The notes: a model not told the origin generated them from the letters alone. Shown: positions 47,684-56,910, numbered from the stretch's first letter. The stretch: DNA of 64,000 nucleotides from Leucobacter rhizosphaerae (GCF_022919175.1 NZ_CP095043.1:3038001-3102000); one strand, 5' to 3'. Made by a program: numbers and translations.

Positions 47684-48799
47684 TCACGTGAAAAAGGCCG
47701 CGTAATCGAGTCGATTCCAGGTGGATTCGCACGGCGGGCCGGCGGTGTACTCGAGGGTGGCGGTCTCCGGCGTGAGGATGGTCGAGGCGATCGTTTTCCA
47801 CTGCGCTCCCTCGGGACTCGACGGGTCCGGGTGACAGCAGACGGAGTTGGGGGCCGCGACGTGATCGGTGAGTGCAACTCGGAGCGCCGCGTCCGGGTGC
47901 GGAACCGCCGTGGATCCGAGCCGGCGTTCGATGCGGCCGAAGCGCACGAAGCTATCCGACATGCCCACCGGAGCGAGATCGAAACCGTCGGGCACCCGAT
48001 CGAGGAAGTGGTTCGTGTGGAAGAGCGCCCCGTCGCGCGCCACCTGCGGCCGCACGTTCCGGGGTCCGCCCGGAGAGGTCTCCAGGTTGAGGATCGCGCC
48101 GTCCGACCCGGCGAGCAGGTAATTGCCGGATGACGCTCGGGGGAGTCGCGAGACCGTCTCGAGCGCGGCCGCGACGTGCGGGCTGTCCGCGAGCGCCCGG
48201 ATCACGCAGTGAAAGGGCACGCCGTCGGCGCGGCCGTCGAGCGACGTCACCAGCGTGTTCAGTCCGAGCGCGAGCCCGCTGGCAGTGAGGGTGATCTTGC
48301 CCAGCAGTCCCGCCTCGACCAGGGTGACGTAGTTTGGCAGGTCAGGTCGTTCGACCTCGAGGATCACGGTTCCCGGCTGCAGGAACGCGAGCCAGTCCCA
48401 GTTCTGCCCGATCACGGCCGCACCCGTGGACACCCGGTCCCCCTCGAAGGCGAAGGACGAGCACTCACCGGGGATCCGCGTCGATGTCGGCACCGACGCA
48501 ACGGTGGCCCGGTGCAGGATTTCTGTGCGGCAATTGATCGTGAGGATCTCGTCGAAGCCGAGCCCGCTTCCCGTCGCGATCCCGCGCAGTTCGGTCACGA
48601 GATCGGGCAGATGCGTCTCAATCGCGGGCAAGTACCCGCGCGCCTGCGCGGTCGCCTCCGCCCACGAGACGCCCTGCGCCGCGAACGCGCGTTCGTAGCC
48701 GTCGCGGATGATCGCGATCTGGGTCGCGGCGAGGTGGCCATACTGCTCGGAGCGCGTCGCCGAGTCGCCGCTCACTCGGATCCTCGGGAACTCGCTCAC
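47684..48799 (-). CDS. C45 family N-terminal-nucleophile acyltransferase/amidase
   Basis: Relative of penicillin acyl-CoA:isopenicillin N acyltransferase, 371 residues. These are made as proenzymes that cut themselves before a cysteine, which becomes the nucleophile; here it is Cys113 in RIPGECSSFAF, followed by the typical VIGQNWDWL. Other conserved blocks: CRTEILH, GLALGLNTL, FHCVIRALADS and FHTNHFLD. In bacteria the family hydrolyses amides or N-acyl compounds; the substrate is unknown. GTG start overlaps the deacetylase stop (GTGA), so this is the last gene of the hyuA-hyuB-deacetylase operon. It has no signal peptide. Confidence 0.88.
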   Translation of the reverse strand: MSEFPRIRVSGDSATRSEQYGHLAATQIAIIRDGYERAFAAQGVSWAEATAQARGYLPAIETHLPDLVTELRGIATGSGLGFDEILTINCRTEILHRATVASVPTSTRIPGECSSFAFEGDRVSTGAAVIGQNWDWLAFLQPGTVILEVERPDLPNYVTLVEAGLLGKITLTASGLALGLNTLVTSLDGRADGVPFHCVIRALADSPHVAAALETVSRLPRASSGNYLLAGSDGAILNLETSPGGPRNVRPQVARDGALFHTNHFLDRVPDGFDLAPVGMSDSFVRFGRIERRLGSTAVPHPDAALRVALTDHVAAPNSVCCHPDPSSPEGAQWKTIASTILTPETATLEYTAGPPCESTWNRLDYAAFFT

Positions 48800-49620
48800 C
48801 GTGCACCGCCGACGTCGAGTGTGAGGGGCCCGAACGCGCGGGTGTGCGCAACGATGTCACGGGTCGGGGCGATCCAAGCGCCGGTCTCCGCGAGGTGCTC
48901 CACGACCTGCTCGAGCATCGCGAGGCGCGATGGCCGTCCGATGAGCATGGGGTGCGTCGTCACCATCACGTGGCCGCCGACACTGGCGATACCCTCGATC
49001 TCGGGACGCCAGACATCGAGCACCTCCCGAGGCGACCGGATCGTCTTCTCCCAGGTGTCGTTGGCGAACCAGAAGTGCGGGGCGTCGTCGAGGATCCACG
49101 ACACGGGGACCTCGACGAGGTCGTGATGTTCGTGGATGTAGGGCAGGAGATGGTCGAGCAGATTGGAGCTGTACCCGAAGCCGTGCTCGACGAGTAGATC
49201 GAGTGTGTTCGGGCTGAACTCCCACGAGGGCGATCGATACCCGGTCACGTCCGCACCGAGCTCCCGCAGCACCTCGAGCCCCTGATGGAGCTCCTCTCGT
49301 TCCTCGTCGACGGTGAGCGCCGTCGGGGAGATGTGGGAGTGACCGTGATGGCCGACCTCGTGGCCCGCCGCGATGATCCGGCGCACCGCGTCGGGGTGGC
49401 GCAGGGCGTCGCGCCCGCAGATGAAGAAGGTCGCGGTGATCCCGTGCCGTTCGAGCAGGTCGAGGATCAGAGGCACACCGACGCGGGGACCGTACCGCCC
49501 CTGCGACAGCACCCCTGGCGCTGCGGCGTTGGCCGGATTTTCTCCGACCCACACCTCTTCGGCGTCGAAATCGAAGCTCAGCGTCGCGGCGTACGAATGA
49601 CCGTTCGGCCACTGAGTCAT
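48796..49620 (-). CDS. Polysaccharide deacetylase (NodB/PuuE-like) family hydrolase
   Basis: NodB-fold metal-dependent hydrolase of 274 residues. The first metal Asp is in ATLSFDFDAEEVW, the metal His pair in GHEVGHHGHSHISP, the catalytic Arg region in GYRSPSWEFSP, and a late motif in VMVTTHPML. No signal peptide or wall-binding module, so it is cytoplasmic. This and the company of hydantoinase genes favour an allantoinase/cyclic-imidase-like role (as PuuE opens the allantoin ring) over polysaccharide deacetylation. That is inference. The ATG is one base after the hyuB stop with AAGGAGG just upstream. Confidence 0.88.
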   Translation of the reverse strand: MTQWPNGHSYAATLSFDFDAEEVWVGENPANAAAPGVLSQGRYGPRVGVPLILDLLERHGITATFFICGRDALRHPDAVRRIIAAGHEVGHHGHSHISPTALTVDEEREELHQGLEVLRELGADVTGYRSPSWEFSPNTLDLLVEHGFGYSSNLLDHLLPYIHEHHDLVEVPVSWILDDAPHFWFANDTWEKTIRSPREVLDVWRPEIEGIASVGGHVMVTTHPMLIGRPSRLAMLEQVVEHLAETGAWIAPTRDIVAHTRAFGPLTLDVGGAR

Positions 49621-49621
49621 G

Positions 49622-51322
49622 TCATGCCTCCTTCGTGACGGGACCGGTCGAAGCCGGTCGGTGGTCGTCGAGGTTCGGCGCTCCCAGCCGTCCCTCGCGG
49701 GCGTCGCGACTCCGGAGCTCCGCCGAGCGGTGCGCCGGATCCCCGAACCCGCCACCGCCCGCGGTTTCGACACGGACGACGGTGCCGGGCTCGAGCACCC
49801 GCGACGTCTTCTGCGGGCGGTCGAGCACTGCGCCGTCGGGCCCGATCACGGTGATGATCGTCGGCCGGGCGGGGCCGCCCTCCCCGGCGCCCTCCGGAGC
49901 GAATCGCGCGTCGGTCTGCTCGGCGTAGAACGTCGCGTGCTGCGGGTGATCGAGGATCTCGTACTCTCGCACCAGACCCAGACCGCCGTTGAACTCTCCG
50001 AGCCCCTGGGAGCCGGGGCGGAACTCCGTCTTCCGGACGCGGATGCGGTAGTTGGTCTCGACGACCTCCGTCGGCATGATGCCGACGTTCGACATATAGG
50101 TGTCGACGCCGTCGATGCCGTCGCCGGTCGGGGTGGCGCCCGTGCCCCCGCCGACGACATCGGCCATGACGGACGGTCGATCGGTGCGCGGGTGGGTCGA
50201 ACCGACATTGAAGCTGAAGAAGGTCACCGTGCTCGAGGCGACGGCGCGATCCGGCCAGATCTCGTACATCGCTCGGATGAGCGTGTCGGCGAGACGCTGG
50301 CAGGAATTGTGCCGGATCGAGACGGCTGCCGGGTGCCGGGGATTCACGACCGAACCTTCTGGGGCGATGATGTCGAGTGCGCGCAGGAGCCCGTCGTTCG
50401 AGCCGAGGCCGGGTGCGACGACGCAGCGGACGGCGTAGACGAGCCCCGCACGCGCGCTCGCCCACGGGATGTTCATCGCTCCGGCGGTCTGGGGATCCGA
50501 TCCCGAGAGATCGATGGTGAGCCGGCTGCCCCGTTTTTCGATGCGAGCGTGGATCCGGGTGGGTGGGCCTCCGCGACCGTCGTCGTCGAGCGCTCCCTCC
50601 GCCTCGCCCACCCCGTCGGGAAGCGCGGAGAGGAGCCGCGAGACGGCGGACTCGACCGAGTCGAGCATGCGCTGCATCACCTCGCGCAGAGCCGGGGCTC
50701 CGTAGAGGGCGGCGAGCTCGTGCACGCGCTCCTCGCCGAGCCGGCAGGCCGCGCGCTGCGCGCGCAGATCGCTGAGCGTCGACAGCGGGTCGCGGATGTT
50801 CTCGGTCAGCAGGGCGACGAGGTCCTCGTTCTCCACGCCGGCGATGGAGAGCCGAACCGGAGGCATGACGACCCCCTCGCCGTAGAGCTCGGTGAGCTCG
50901 GGTCCCTCGCTCCCCGGGTTGACGCCGCCCACATCGATGTGGTGCGCCGCCGTGCCGGCCCACGCGGCCAGTGCGCCGTCGAGGAAGATGGGGATCACGA
51001 CGTTGACGTCCGGGAGATGCATGGCGCCCTGGTAGGGGTGATTGCAGATAAACGCGTCGTGCTCGGAGATCCGTCCGCGCCAGCGCTCGAGAATCGACTG
51101 CACGACGAGGGACATGGCGCCGAGCTGCGCGGGAATGTAGTCGGCCTGCGCGACCAGATCGCCGTCCGCGGTGAAGAGGGCGCAGGAGAAGTCGTCCATG
51201 TCCCGGATGATCGGACTGTAGCTGGAGCGCTTGAGGACGCTCCCCATTTCCTCGGCGGCCGACTGCAGCGCCGCGGACGCGACCTCCGCGGTCACGGCGT
51301 CGATCAGGTGCGGTGCGGTCAT
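49622..51322 (-). CDS. hyuB: Hydantoinase B/oxoprolinase family protein
   Basis: HyuB subunit of 566 residues, of the family that with HyuA forms ATP-dependent N-methylhydantoinase, 5-oxoprolinase or acetone carboxylase. Conserved blocks: SSYSPIIRDMDDFSCALF, FICNHPYQGAMHLPDV, AAHHIDVGG, RSTIDLSG-like LTIDLSGSDPQTAGAMN, and a C-terminal FRPGSQGLGEFNGGLGLVREYE and ETAGGGGFGDP. It overlaps hyuA by 4 bp and is followed at one base by the deacetylase gene. The reaction is likely ring opening of a hydantoin or lactam coupled to ATP; exact substrate unknown. Confidence 0.93.
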   Translation of the reverse strand: MTAPHLIDAVTAEVASAALQSAAEEMGSVLKRSSYSPIIRDMDDFSCALFTADGDLVAQADYIPAQLGAMSLVVQSILERWRGRISEHDAFICNHPYQGAMHLPDVNVVIPIFLDGALAAWAGTAAHHIDVGGVNPGSEGPELTELYGEGVVMPPVRLSIAGVENEDLVALLTENIRDPLSTLSDLRAQRAACRLGEERVHELAALYGAPALREVMQRMLDSVESAVSRLLSALPDGVGEAEGALDDDGRGGPPTRIHARIEKRGSRLTIDLSGSDPQTAGAMNIPWASARAGLVYAVRCVVAPGLGSNDGLLRALDIIAPEGSVVNPRHPAAVSIRHNSCQRLADTLIRAMYEIWPDRAVASSTVTFFSFNVGSTHPRTDRPSVMADVVGGGTGATPTGDGIDGVDTYMSNVGIMPTEVVETNYRIRVRKTEFRPGSQGLGEFNGGLGLVREYEILDHPQHATFYAEQTDARFAPEGAGEGGPARPTIITVIGPDGAVLDRPQKTSRVLEPGTVVRVETAGGGGFGDPAHRSAELRSRDAREGRLGAPNLDDHRPASTGPVTKEA

Positions 51323-53385
51323 CGTGCGTCCTCGTTTCGGGTCGGTTCGGTGACGACGATGTCGAGGGTGCTGGCCACCCGGCATCGTTGCCCCGGAAGG
51401 ATGATCGTGGTCGCGTCCATCTGCTGGATGATGGCCGGTCCGGTGAAGTCGGTGCCGGGGAGGAGTCGGGAGCGATCGATGACCGGGAGCTCCACGGCCC
51501 CGATCCCCGGGAGTCGCACGTCCCGTCTCGCGAGGACCGCTGCATCGTCGAGTGGCCGAGGGACGCTCTCCCGTGCATGTTCAAGGGTGCGGTCCACGTC
51601 GCCGTTCGAGGTGAGACGGGCGGTCACGATCTCGACGGGCTCCAGCACATTGCTGTGACCGTAGCGTTCGCCGTGCGCTGCATGGAAAAGCTCGGGCACG
51701 CGCTGCAGGGTCTCCGGATTCCAATCGGTGAGAGGGATGTTGAGCTCGAAGCCCTGGCCCCGGTACCGGCAATCGAGCGAGGCGGTGGTCGAGATGCGGT
51801 CGGCCGCGATGCCGTCGTGCTGGAACTGCTCCACGGCCTCGGCCGCGGCATCATCGAACCACTCGCTGAGCGACGCGGACGTCTCCGCCGAGGCATCGCT
51901 CAGCAGGGTCTGGGAGTGATCGAGTCGCAGCCCGGCGACGAGGAGACCGTCGGCGGCGAAGAGGCCCGGCCGCAGCGGGATGATCGCGGACTTGAGCGCC
52001 AGATGCCGGAGCATCATGCCGGCGTGGAGGGGACCGGCGCCGCCGAACGGGACGAGGGCGAAGTCCCGAGAATCGAGGCCGCGCTCCACGCTGACCTTGC
52101 GCACCGCCCGGACCATGTGCGCCAGTCCGATGGCGAGAATCGCTTCAGCGCCCTCCTCGACCGACATCCCGAGCGGCTCGGCGATCCGCTGCACGGCCTG
52201 CCTCGCCAGGTCACGATCGATGACGAGCCCGCCCGCGAGCGCGCCGGCGCCGAGCGTGCCGAGCACGACATGGGCGTCACTGATGGTCGGTTCGATGCCG
52301 CCGCGCCCGTAACAGGCCGGCCCGGGCACCGCCTTCGCCGAGGCCGGTCCGACCTTCAGGCTGCCGGCTTGATCGATCCATGCGATGCTGCCGCCGCCGG
52401 CGCCGATGGTGTGGATGTCCACCGTCGGGGCGAGCAGTGTGTGATCCTGCACGTGCTGCACGGTCGTGAACGGGATCCGTCCGTCGCGGAGCAGGCAGAC
52501 GTCGGTGGACGTACCGCCCATGTCGAGGCTGATCAGGTTGGGCTCGTCGAGCGATACGGCGAGGGCCGCCAGGCCCGCGACACCGCCGGCCGGGCCGGAG
52601 AGGACCAGCCGGTGCGCTTCGGCGCCGGCGCGGGCCGCGGGGACGCTGCCGCCGTTCGACTGCATGACGAGCAGCGGCGACGAGACGCCGCTGGCAGCGA
52701 GCGCTGCGCTCGCGCGGTTCAGGTATCGCTCGACGAGCGGACGCAGTGCGGCGTTGATCGCGGTCGTCGCGGTGCGCGGATACTCCCGGAACTCTCGGGC
52801 CACCTCCGACGAGAGCGTCACCGGGCGGTCGGGGAAGGCCGCTCGGAGGGCCTGGCCGACGACGCGCTCGTGCGCGTCATTGAGATAGCTGAACAGGAAC
52901 GACACCGCGATGGCCTCGGGATCCGCGGCGCGGAGGCGTTCGATCAGGTCCGTCAGTTCCGCCGGGTCGATCGGGGACAGCACCCGGCCGGCAGAGTCAA
53001 GCCGCTCGTCGAGGTCGAAGCGGAGCTCGCGGGAGATGAGCTCCGAGGGGCGTTCCGGCGTGAGGCTGTAGACGTCGGGCCGATTCTGCTGCCGAAACCC
53101 GAGCACGTCGCGGAACCCGCGGGTGGTCACGAGAGCGGCTCGACCCAGCGATCCGGTGAGCGTGGCATTGGTGGCGACGGTCGTGCCGTGGCACACGAGC
53201 GCGACCTCGGTGAGGGGCACCCCGAGCGCCTCGAGGGAGGCCACGGCATCGCGCAGTCCCTGCGACGGGTCCTGGGGCGTGGAGGCGACCTTCGCCTCGC
53301 GCACCTCGCCGTCGGAGCGGCGCGCGATGGCGTCGGTGAAGGTCCCTCCGGCGTCGATGCTGATCGTCCACTGCCGTGCGGTCAT
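51319..53385 (-). CDS. hyuA: Hydantoinase A/oxoprolinase family protein
   Basis: HyuA subunit of 688 residues with the ASKHA-type ATP-binding fold: ISIDAGGTFTDAIARR at the N-terminus, CHGTTVATNATLTG, and LISLDMGGTSTDVCLL as the second phosphate loop. It phosphorylates or activates the ring substrate together with HyuB. ATG preceded by CAGGAG. First gene of the leftward operon hyuA-hyuB-deacetylase-C45. Its promoter carries one of the four shared 16-bp elements of the island (53459-53474) and a -10 CAGACT at 53433-53438. Confidence 0.93.
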   Translation of the reverse strand: MTARQWTISIDAGGTFTDAIARRSDGEVREAKVASTPQDPSQGLRDAVASLEALGVPLTEVALVCHGTTVATNATLTGSLGRAALVTTRGFRDVLGFRQQNRPDVYSLTPERPSELISRELRFDLDERLDSAGRVLSPIDPAELTDLIERLRAADPEAIAVSFLFSYLNDAHERVVGQALRAAFPDRPVTLSSEVAREFREYPRTATTAINAALRPLVERYLNRASAALAASGVSSPLLVMQSNGGSVPAARAGAEAHRLVLSGPAGGVAGLAALAVSLDEPNLISLDMGGTSTDVCLLRDGRIPFTTVQHVQDHTLLAPTVDIHTIGAGGGSIAWIDQAGSLKVGPASAKAVPGPACYGRGGIEPTISDAHVVLGTLGAGALAGGLVIDRDLARQAVQRIAEPLGMSVEEGAEAILAIGLAHMVRAVRKVSVERGLDSRDFALVPFGGAGPLHAGMMLRHLALKSAIIPLRPGLFAADGLLVAGLRLDHSQTLLSDASAETSASLSEWFDDAAAEAVEQFQHDGIAADRISTTASLDCRYRGQGFELNIPLTDWNPETLQRVPELFHAAHGERYGHSNVLEPVEIVTARLTSNGDVDRTLEHARESVPRPLDDAAVLARRDVRLPGIGAVELPVIDRSRLLPGTDFTGPAIIQQMDATTIILPGQRCRVASTLDIVVTEPTRNEDAR

Positions 53386-53432
53386 CGGTGACTCCTGTTC
53401 GTGCCGGGCGGATCGAGGTGCCCGGTGATGCC

Positions 53433-53474
53433 AGTCTGAGCGTCTCCGGGCGCCGATACATGCGTCATTCGACG
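53433..53474 (-). promoter_or_regulatory. hyuA promoter with LuxR-type box (site A)
   Basis: Minus strand: CGTCGAATGACGCATG (53474 to 53459), 20 bases, then CAGACT (53438 to 53433). The leader to the hyuA ATG is about 41 bases with a ribosome site. The dyad CGTCG-AA-TGACG is centred at about -42.5 if transcription starts 7 bases after the -10. Confidence 0.7.
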
Positions 53475-53506
53475 TACATCCACCGTGGAGCCCCGCGGTC
53501 GACGTC

Positions 53507-53548
53507 CGTCATTTGACCGATGCCCCCGGGCGGCCCTGACGCGAGGGT
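53507..53548 (+). promoter_or_regulatory. SDR-operon promoter with LuxR-type box (site B)
   Basis: CGTCATTTGACCGATG at 53507-53522, 20 bases, then GAGGGT at 53543-53548, about 38 bases before the dehydrogenase ATG at 53593. Same geometry as the hyuA promoter, pointing the opposite way. Confidence 0.65.
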
Positions 53549-53592
53549 GGAGCCACGGCAGATCACCGCACGTCACGAGGAGGCACGGGTCC

Positions 53593-54390
53593 ATGTCAGG
53601 AGTCACCAATGACCGGGGAGCGGCGCCGCGACCCGTCGCGATCGTGACGGGCGCCGCGTCGGGGATCGGCCTGGCGGCCGCCCGCCGATTCCTCCGATCG
53701 GGGTTCGCGGTCGGCATCTGCGATCGCTCCGAGGCGCTGCACCGTCTGTTCACGGCGGAGATCCGGGACGGGCTGGCCGTGGCGGTCATCGGTGATGTGA
53801 CGGATGCCGGGGTGCGCGGTGCACTCGTAGATGCCGTGCGCTCGAGCTTCGGTCGACTCGACGTCCTCGTGAACAATGCCGCCACGGGAGGGGAGTCCGC
53901 CACGGTCGGTGCGCTCGACCTCGACGACCTCCGTCGGACCCTGGAGGTCAACGTGGTCGCCGTGATCGGACTCGTCCAGCTGGCCCTGCCGCTGCTCGTC
54001 GCATCCGGTGCGGGTCGGATCGTGAACGTGGGCTCACTGTTCGGCGACGAACCCGTGGCGGGCGGGGCGCCCTACTGCGTCAGCAAGGGTGCGATTCACA
54101 CGCTGACACGCTCCCTCGCGGTGGAGCTCGGACCGCAGAACATCGTCTGCAACACGGTTGCGCCGGGGTACATCCTCACCCCGATGCACGCCGAGGAGGT
54201 CGAGTTCCAGGCGGCGGAGCGGGGCATGACGGCCGAGGAGCGGTACGCGGAGCTCCGGTCCGAGGTGCCACTCGGTCGCCACGGTACACCCGATGACGTG
54301 GCGTCGACGATCCTCTGGCTCGCGACGCCCGAGAGCGCCTACGTCACCGGGCAGAAGATCGCGGTGAACGGAGGGGTGGCGGTCGGATGA
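53593..54390 (+). CDS. SDR family oxidoreductase (island, first)
   Basis: Classical dehydrogenase of 265 residues with intact motifs: IVTGAASGIGLAAARRF, NNAATGG, and the catalytic PYCVSKGAIHTLTRSLAVEL, plus a normal GQKIAVNGGVAVG end. The ATG has GAGGAGG 10 bases upstream, and sits 45 bases after the -10 of the shared-box promoter. It heads the operon with a second dehydrogenase and the LuxR-type fusion regulator. Probably oxidises or reduces an intermediate of the pathway fed by the island's transporter. Confidence 0.9.
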   Translation: MSGVTNDRGAAPRPVAIVTGAASGIGLAAARRFLRSGFAVGICDRSEALHRLFTAEIRDGLAVAVIGDVTDAGVRGALVDAVRSSFGRLDVLVNNAATGGESATVGALDLDDLRRTLEVNVVAVIGLVQLALPLLVASGAGRIVNVGSLFGDEPVAGGAPYCVSKGAIHTLTRSLAVELGPQNIVCNTVAPGYILTPMHAEEVEFQAAERGMTAEERYAELRSEVPLGRHGTPDDVASTILWLATPESAYVTGQKIAVNGGVAVG

Positions 54391-55121
54391 TCGAGTGCCA
54401 GGGGGCGCCGGGCCTGGTGATCGCGGGAGACGCCGGGCCGGTCGTCGGTGCGCTCATCCGGCTCGCGGTGGCGCGGGGCTGGCGCGTGGCCTGCGTGGGA
54501 CGTCACTCGGACCCCGAACTGGAACGGGCGGGCGCGGAGTGCATCCAGGTCGATTCCACGGAGTCCGAGGCGATCGAATCGGCGCTGTCGCGCCTCACCT
54601 CCTCGTGGCGGCAGCCGCCGGCGGCACTGGTCTACGCGGGAGGGATCGAGGCGCCGCTTGCGGCGGTCACCGAGTCGGTCACCCGCTGGGACCGGGTGCA
54701 GGACCGGCAATTGGGCGCCGCTTTTGTGTTCGCGCAGGCGGGCGCCAGGGAGATGCTCCGGTTGCGTGGCGGGGCTCCCGTCGACGACGGCTCGATCGTC
54801 TTTCTGGGAGAGGCCTCGGCGGCCCGCGGCATCCCGGGGTATCCGAGGGCGTCGTCCGGCGCCGCCGTCACGGGTATGACCGGGATGATGCGGCAACTGG
54901 CGGTGGAGTGGGGGCCCTACGGGATCCGGGTGAACATGCTCCAGGCCGGGCTCATCGCGGGTGGCGGCCTGCAGCCGGAGGAACTCTCCCGGAGGATCCC
55001 GCTGGGGCGCGAAGGGAGCCCCGAGGAGGTCGCGGAAGCTTGCTACTATCTGATCAGCAGGGCCTCGTCGTACGTCACGGGAGTGGCGCTCGCCGTCGAC
55101 GGAGGGTTCTTGGCCACCTGA
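54387..55121 (+). CDS. Degenerate SDR family protein
   Basis: Protein of 244 residues with the SDR fold but altered key motifs. The glycine-rich cofactor loop TGxxxGxG is replaced by IAGDAGPVVG, and the YxxxK catalytic motif reads GYPRASSGAA, with Ser where Lys is required. The end (EEVAEACYYLISRASSYVTGVALAVDGGFLAT) is a normal SDR C-terminus. Thus it is likely inactive as a dehydrogenase by itself. ATGA overlap with the intact SDR before it suggests a heteromeric partner or regulatory subunit, as known for other paired SDRs. Alternatively it binds ligand only. Confidence 0.85.
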   Translation: MIECQGAPGLVIAGDAGPVVGALIRLAVARGWRVACVGRHSDPELERAGAECIQVDSTESEAIESALSRLTSSWRQPPAALVYAGGIEAPLAAVTESVTRWDRVQDRQLGAAFVFAQAGAREMLRLRGGAPVDDGSIVFLGEASAARGIPGYPRASSGAAVTGMTGMMRQLAVEWGPYGIRVNMLQAGLIAGGGLQPEELSRRIPLGREGSPEEVAEACYYLISRASSYVTGVALAVDGGFLAT

Positions 55122-55164
55122 CCCCGGGGTCGACTGGCGGAGGACACGGACCGGGAGAAGACGC

Positions 55165-56910
55165 ATGCCGCACTGGGCGATCGAACGCACGATCACCGCA
55201 GATACGTCGGAGTCGATGCTGCCGTCGCAGGTCCCCGCAGAGATCTGGGCGTATGCGAAAGCGTTCCTCATCATCCATCGGCCGTCGCTCCGGTTTCTCT
55301 GGCGCAGCGACGACGAGTGGCTCGACGTGCAGTTCACCCGCGAGAGCAGCCGGGGGTCGCTCAGTCGGAGCCCGGATCGGATGATCGCCCGCGTCGAGCA
55401 GGTCGAGATGCCGCGCGGGATCACGGTGCGGGAGCTGGACGTGCTGACGCTTCTCGCACTCGGGCTCACGAACCTCGGCGTGGCCGAGCGCCTCGGCACC
55501 TCGGCACGCACGGTCTCGAGTCAGCTCGAGCGCCTCCTCGAGAAGCTGGATCAGAGCTCTCGCGGTGGCCTCGCCGCAATCGCGGTGGACCTCGGACTGC
55601 TGCGGATGCCGCTCCCGGGCGGCGCCCCCGAAAGCGGCGGCATCGGGGTCGCGGAACTCGAACTCGCCTTCCGGCACCGGCTCGATCGCGACCTCGAGCC
55701 GATCCGGAATCACTTCATGACCCGGGTGCCGATCCGCCTCGGGATCGTGGTGCCCGACAGCCCGGCGACGGACAGTGCACAGGCCCTCAACGGTGCGCTG
55801 CTCGCGATCGACGAGATCAACCAGCAGGGCGGCATCGGCGGGCGTATGATCGAGCCGATCCGCGAGGTCGTGCGCACCTTCGATTGGGACGACATCCGAG
55901 CCGGGCTCGGCCGCCTCTTCGACGCCGACGTGGATGCGATCATCACCACCTACGTCAGTGCCGAGCATCCGCAGTTCATGGAGGTGATCGCGGACTACGG
56001 CAAGCCGTTCCTCCACACGGCGACGTTCGAGGCCGACGTGCGCCGAGCCGAGCTCGAGCCGTGGAAGTACGGCATGATCTTCCAGACCTGCGCGTCGGAA
56101 ACCTACTACGGTCCGGGCCTCCTGCGTCTCGTCCGCAAGCTCGAGCTCGCGGAGCTCTGGAGTCCTGCGCGACGCACGATCGTGCCGATCGAGATGCCCT
56201 CCGAAAGCATGCATCTCGCCACACCCGAGTTCCTGGCCCAGGCGGCCACGCAGGGCTGGCACGTCGCCGACCCGATCCGCACCCCCGTCGGGGAGACCGA
56301 CTGGGACGACGTCATCGCGCGGGCTTCGGCGCACGACCCCAGTGTGATCCTCATCGCCAACTACATCGACAGCGAGCTGGTGGAGTTCCAGCGCGCGTTC
56401 CAGCGGGCACCGCTGCAGGCGCTGGTATACGGCATCTACTCGCCGTCGAGCCCATCCTTCATCGGGCAACTGGGCGAGCAGGCGGACGGGGTGATCTGGT
56501 CCACCACCACGGGCACCTACGACGACGATCTCGGCAGCCGCTTCCGCACGCAGTATCGTGCGAAGTACCGCGAGGACCCGGGCTGGTCGATCGCCGGGGC
56601 CGTGTACGACCAGGTTCGGATGCTGGCCGCCGCCTGGTCCTCGGTCGACGCCCGCAACACGGTCGATGTGGTGCGGTACCTGCGACGGTGGCCGTATCGC
56701 GGCGTGAACGGCGTCTACTACTTCGGCGAGACCGGCCAGGCGCCGCGGCTGTACCCCGACACCACTCCGGATGCCGCGCTCAGCCAGGCCCACCTCGTCT
56801 ACCAGATCCAGGGCGGTCACCACGTGCTGCTCGATCCCGAGCCGTTCGGATCGATCGACGACTTCGTGGTACCCCGCTGGCTCGGGCGGAGTGCAGAATC
56901 CGTCAAATGA
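55165..56910 (+). CDS. LuxR-type regulator fused to a periplasmic-binding-protein sensor domain
   Basis: One-component regulator of 581 residues. Residues 1-80 form a small unassigned region. Residues about 86-150 form a LuxR/GerE helix-turn-helix: ITVRELDVLTLLALGLTNLG, then VAERLGTSARTVSSQLERLLEKL. From about residue 198 (VPIRLGIVVPDSPATDSAQALNGALLAIDEINQQGGIGG) to the end it is a complete type I binding-protein fold of the branched-chain amino acid/urea class. It has no signal peptide or membrane helix, so the sensor is cytoplasmic. The sensor shares blocks with the transporter binding protein next door (GVIWSTT-GT, YQIQGG, YPD-T-D). Last gene of the SDR operon; the box for the transporter promoter overlaps its final codons. 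Confidence 0.9.
   Translation: MPHWAIERTITADTSESMLPSQVPAEIWAYAKAFLIIHRPSLRFLWRSDDEWLDVQFTRESSRGSLSRSPDRMIARVEQVEMPRGITVRELDVLTLLALGLTNLGVAERLGTSARTVSSQLERLLEKLDQSSRGGLAAIAVDLGLLRMPLPGGAPESGGIGVAELELAFRHRLDRDLEPIRNHFMTRVPIRLGIVVPDSPATDSAQALNGALLAIDEINQQGGIGGRMIEPIREVVRTFDWDDIRAGLGRLFDADVDAIITTYVSAEHPQFMEVIADYGKPFLHTATFEADVRRAELEPWKYGMIFQTCASETYYGPGLLRLVRKLELAELWSPARRTIVPIEMPSESMHLATPEFLAQAATQGWHVADPIRTPVGETDWDDVIARASAHDPSVILIANYIDSELVEFQRAFQRAPLQALVYGIYSPSSPSFIGQLGEQADGVIWSTTTGTYDDDLGSRFRTQYRAKYREDPGWSIAGAVYDQVRMLAAAWSSVDARNTVDVVRYLRRWPYRGVNGVYYFGETGQAPRLYPDTTPDAALSQAHLVYQIQGGHHVLLDPEPFGSIDDFVVPRWLGRSAESVK

Noticed and set aside
48796..49620. Secreted peptidoglycan deacetylase
   Set aside because: There is no signal peptide or wall-binding domain and the gene is embedded between hydantoinase and C45 amidase genes, which favours a cytoplasmic small-molecule hydrolase.
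54387..55121. Pseudogene call for the degenerate SDR
   Set aside because: The frame is intact with normal codon use and precise overlap with its neighbour; only catalytic residues are changed, which suggests a repurposed protein.
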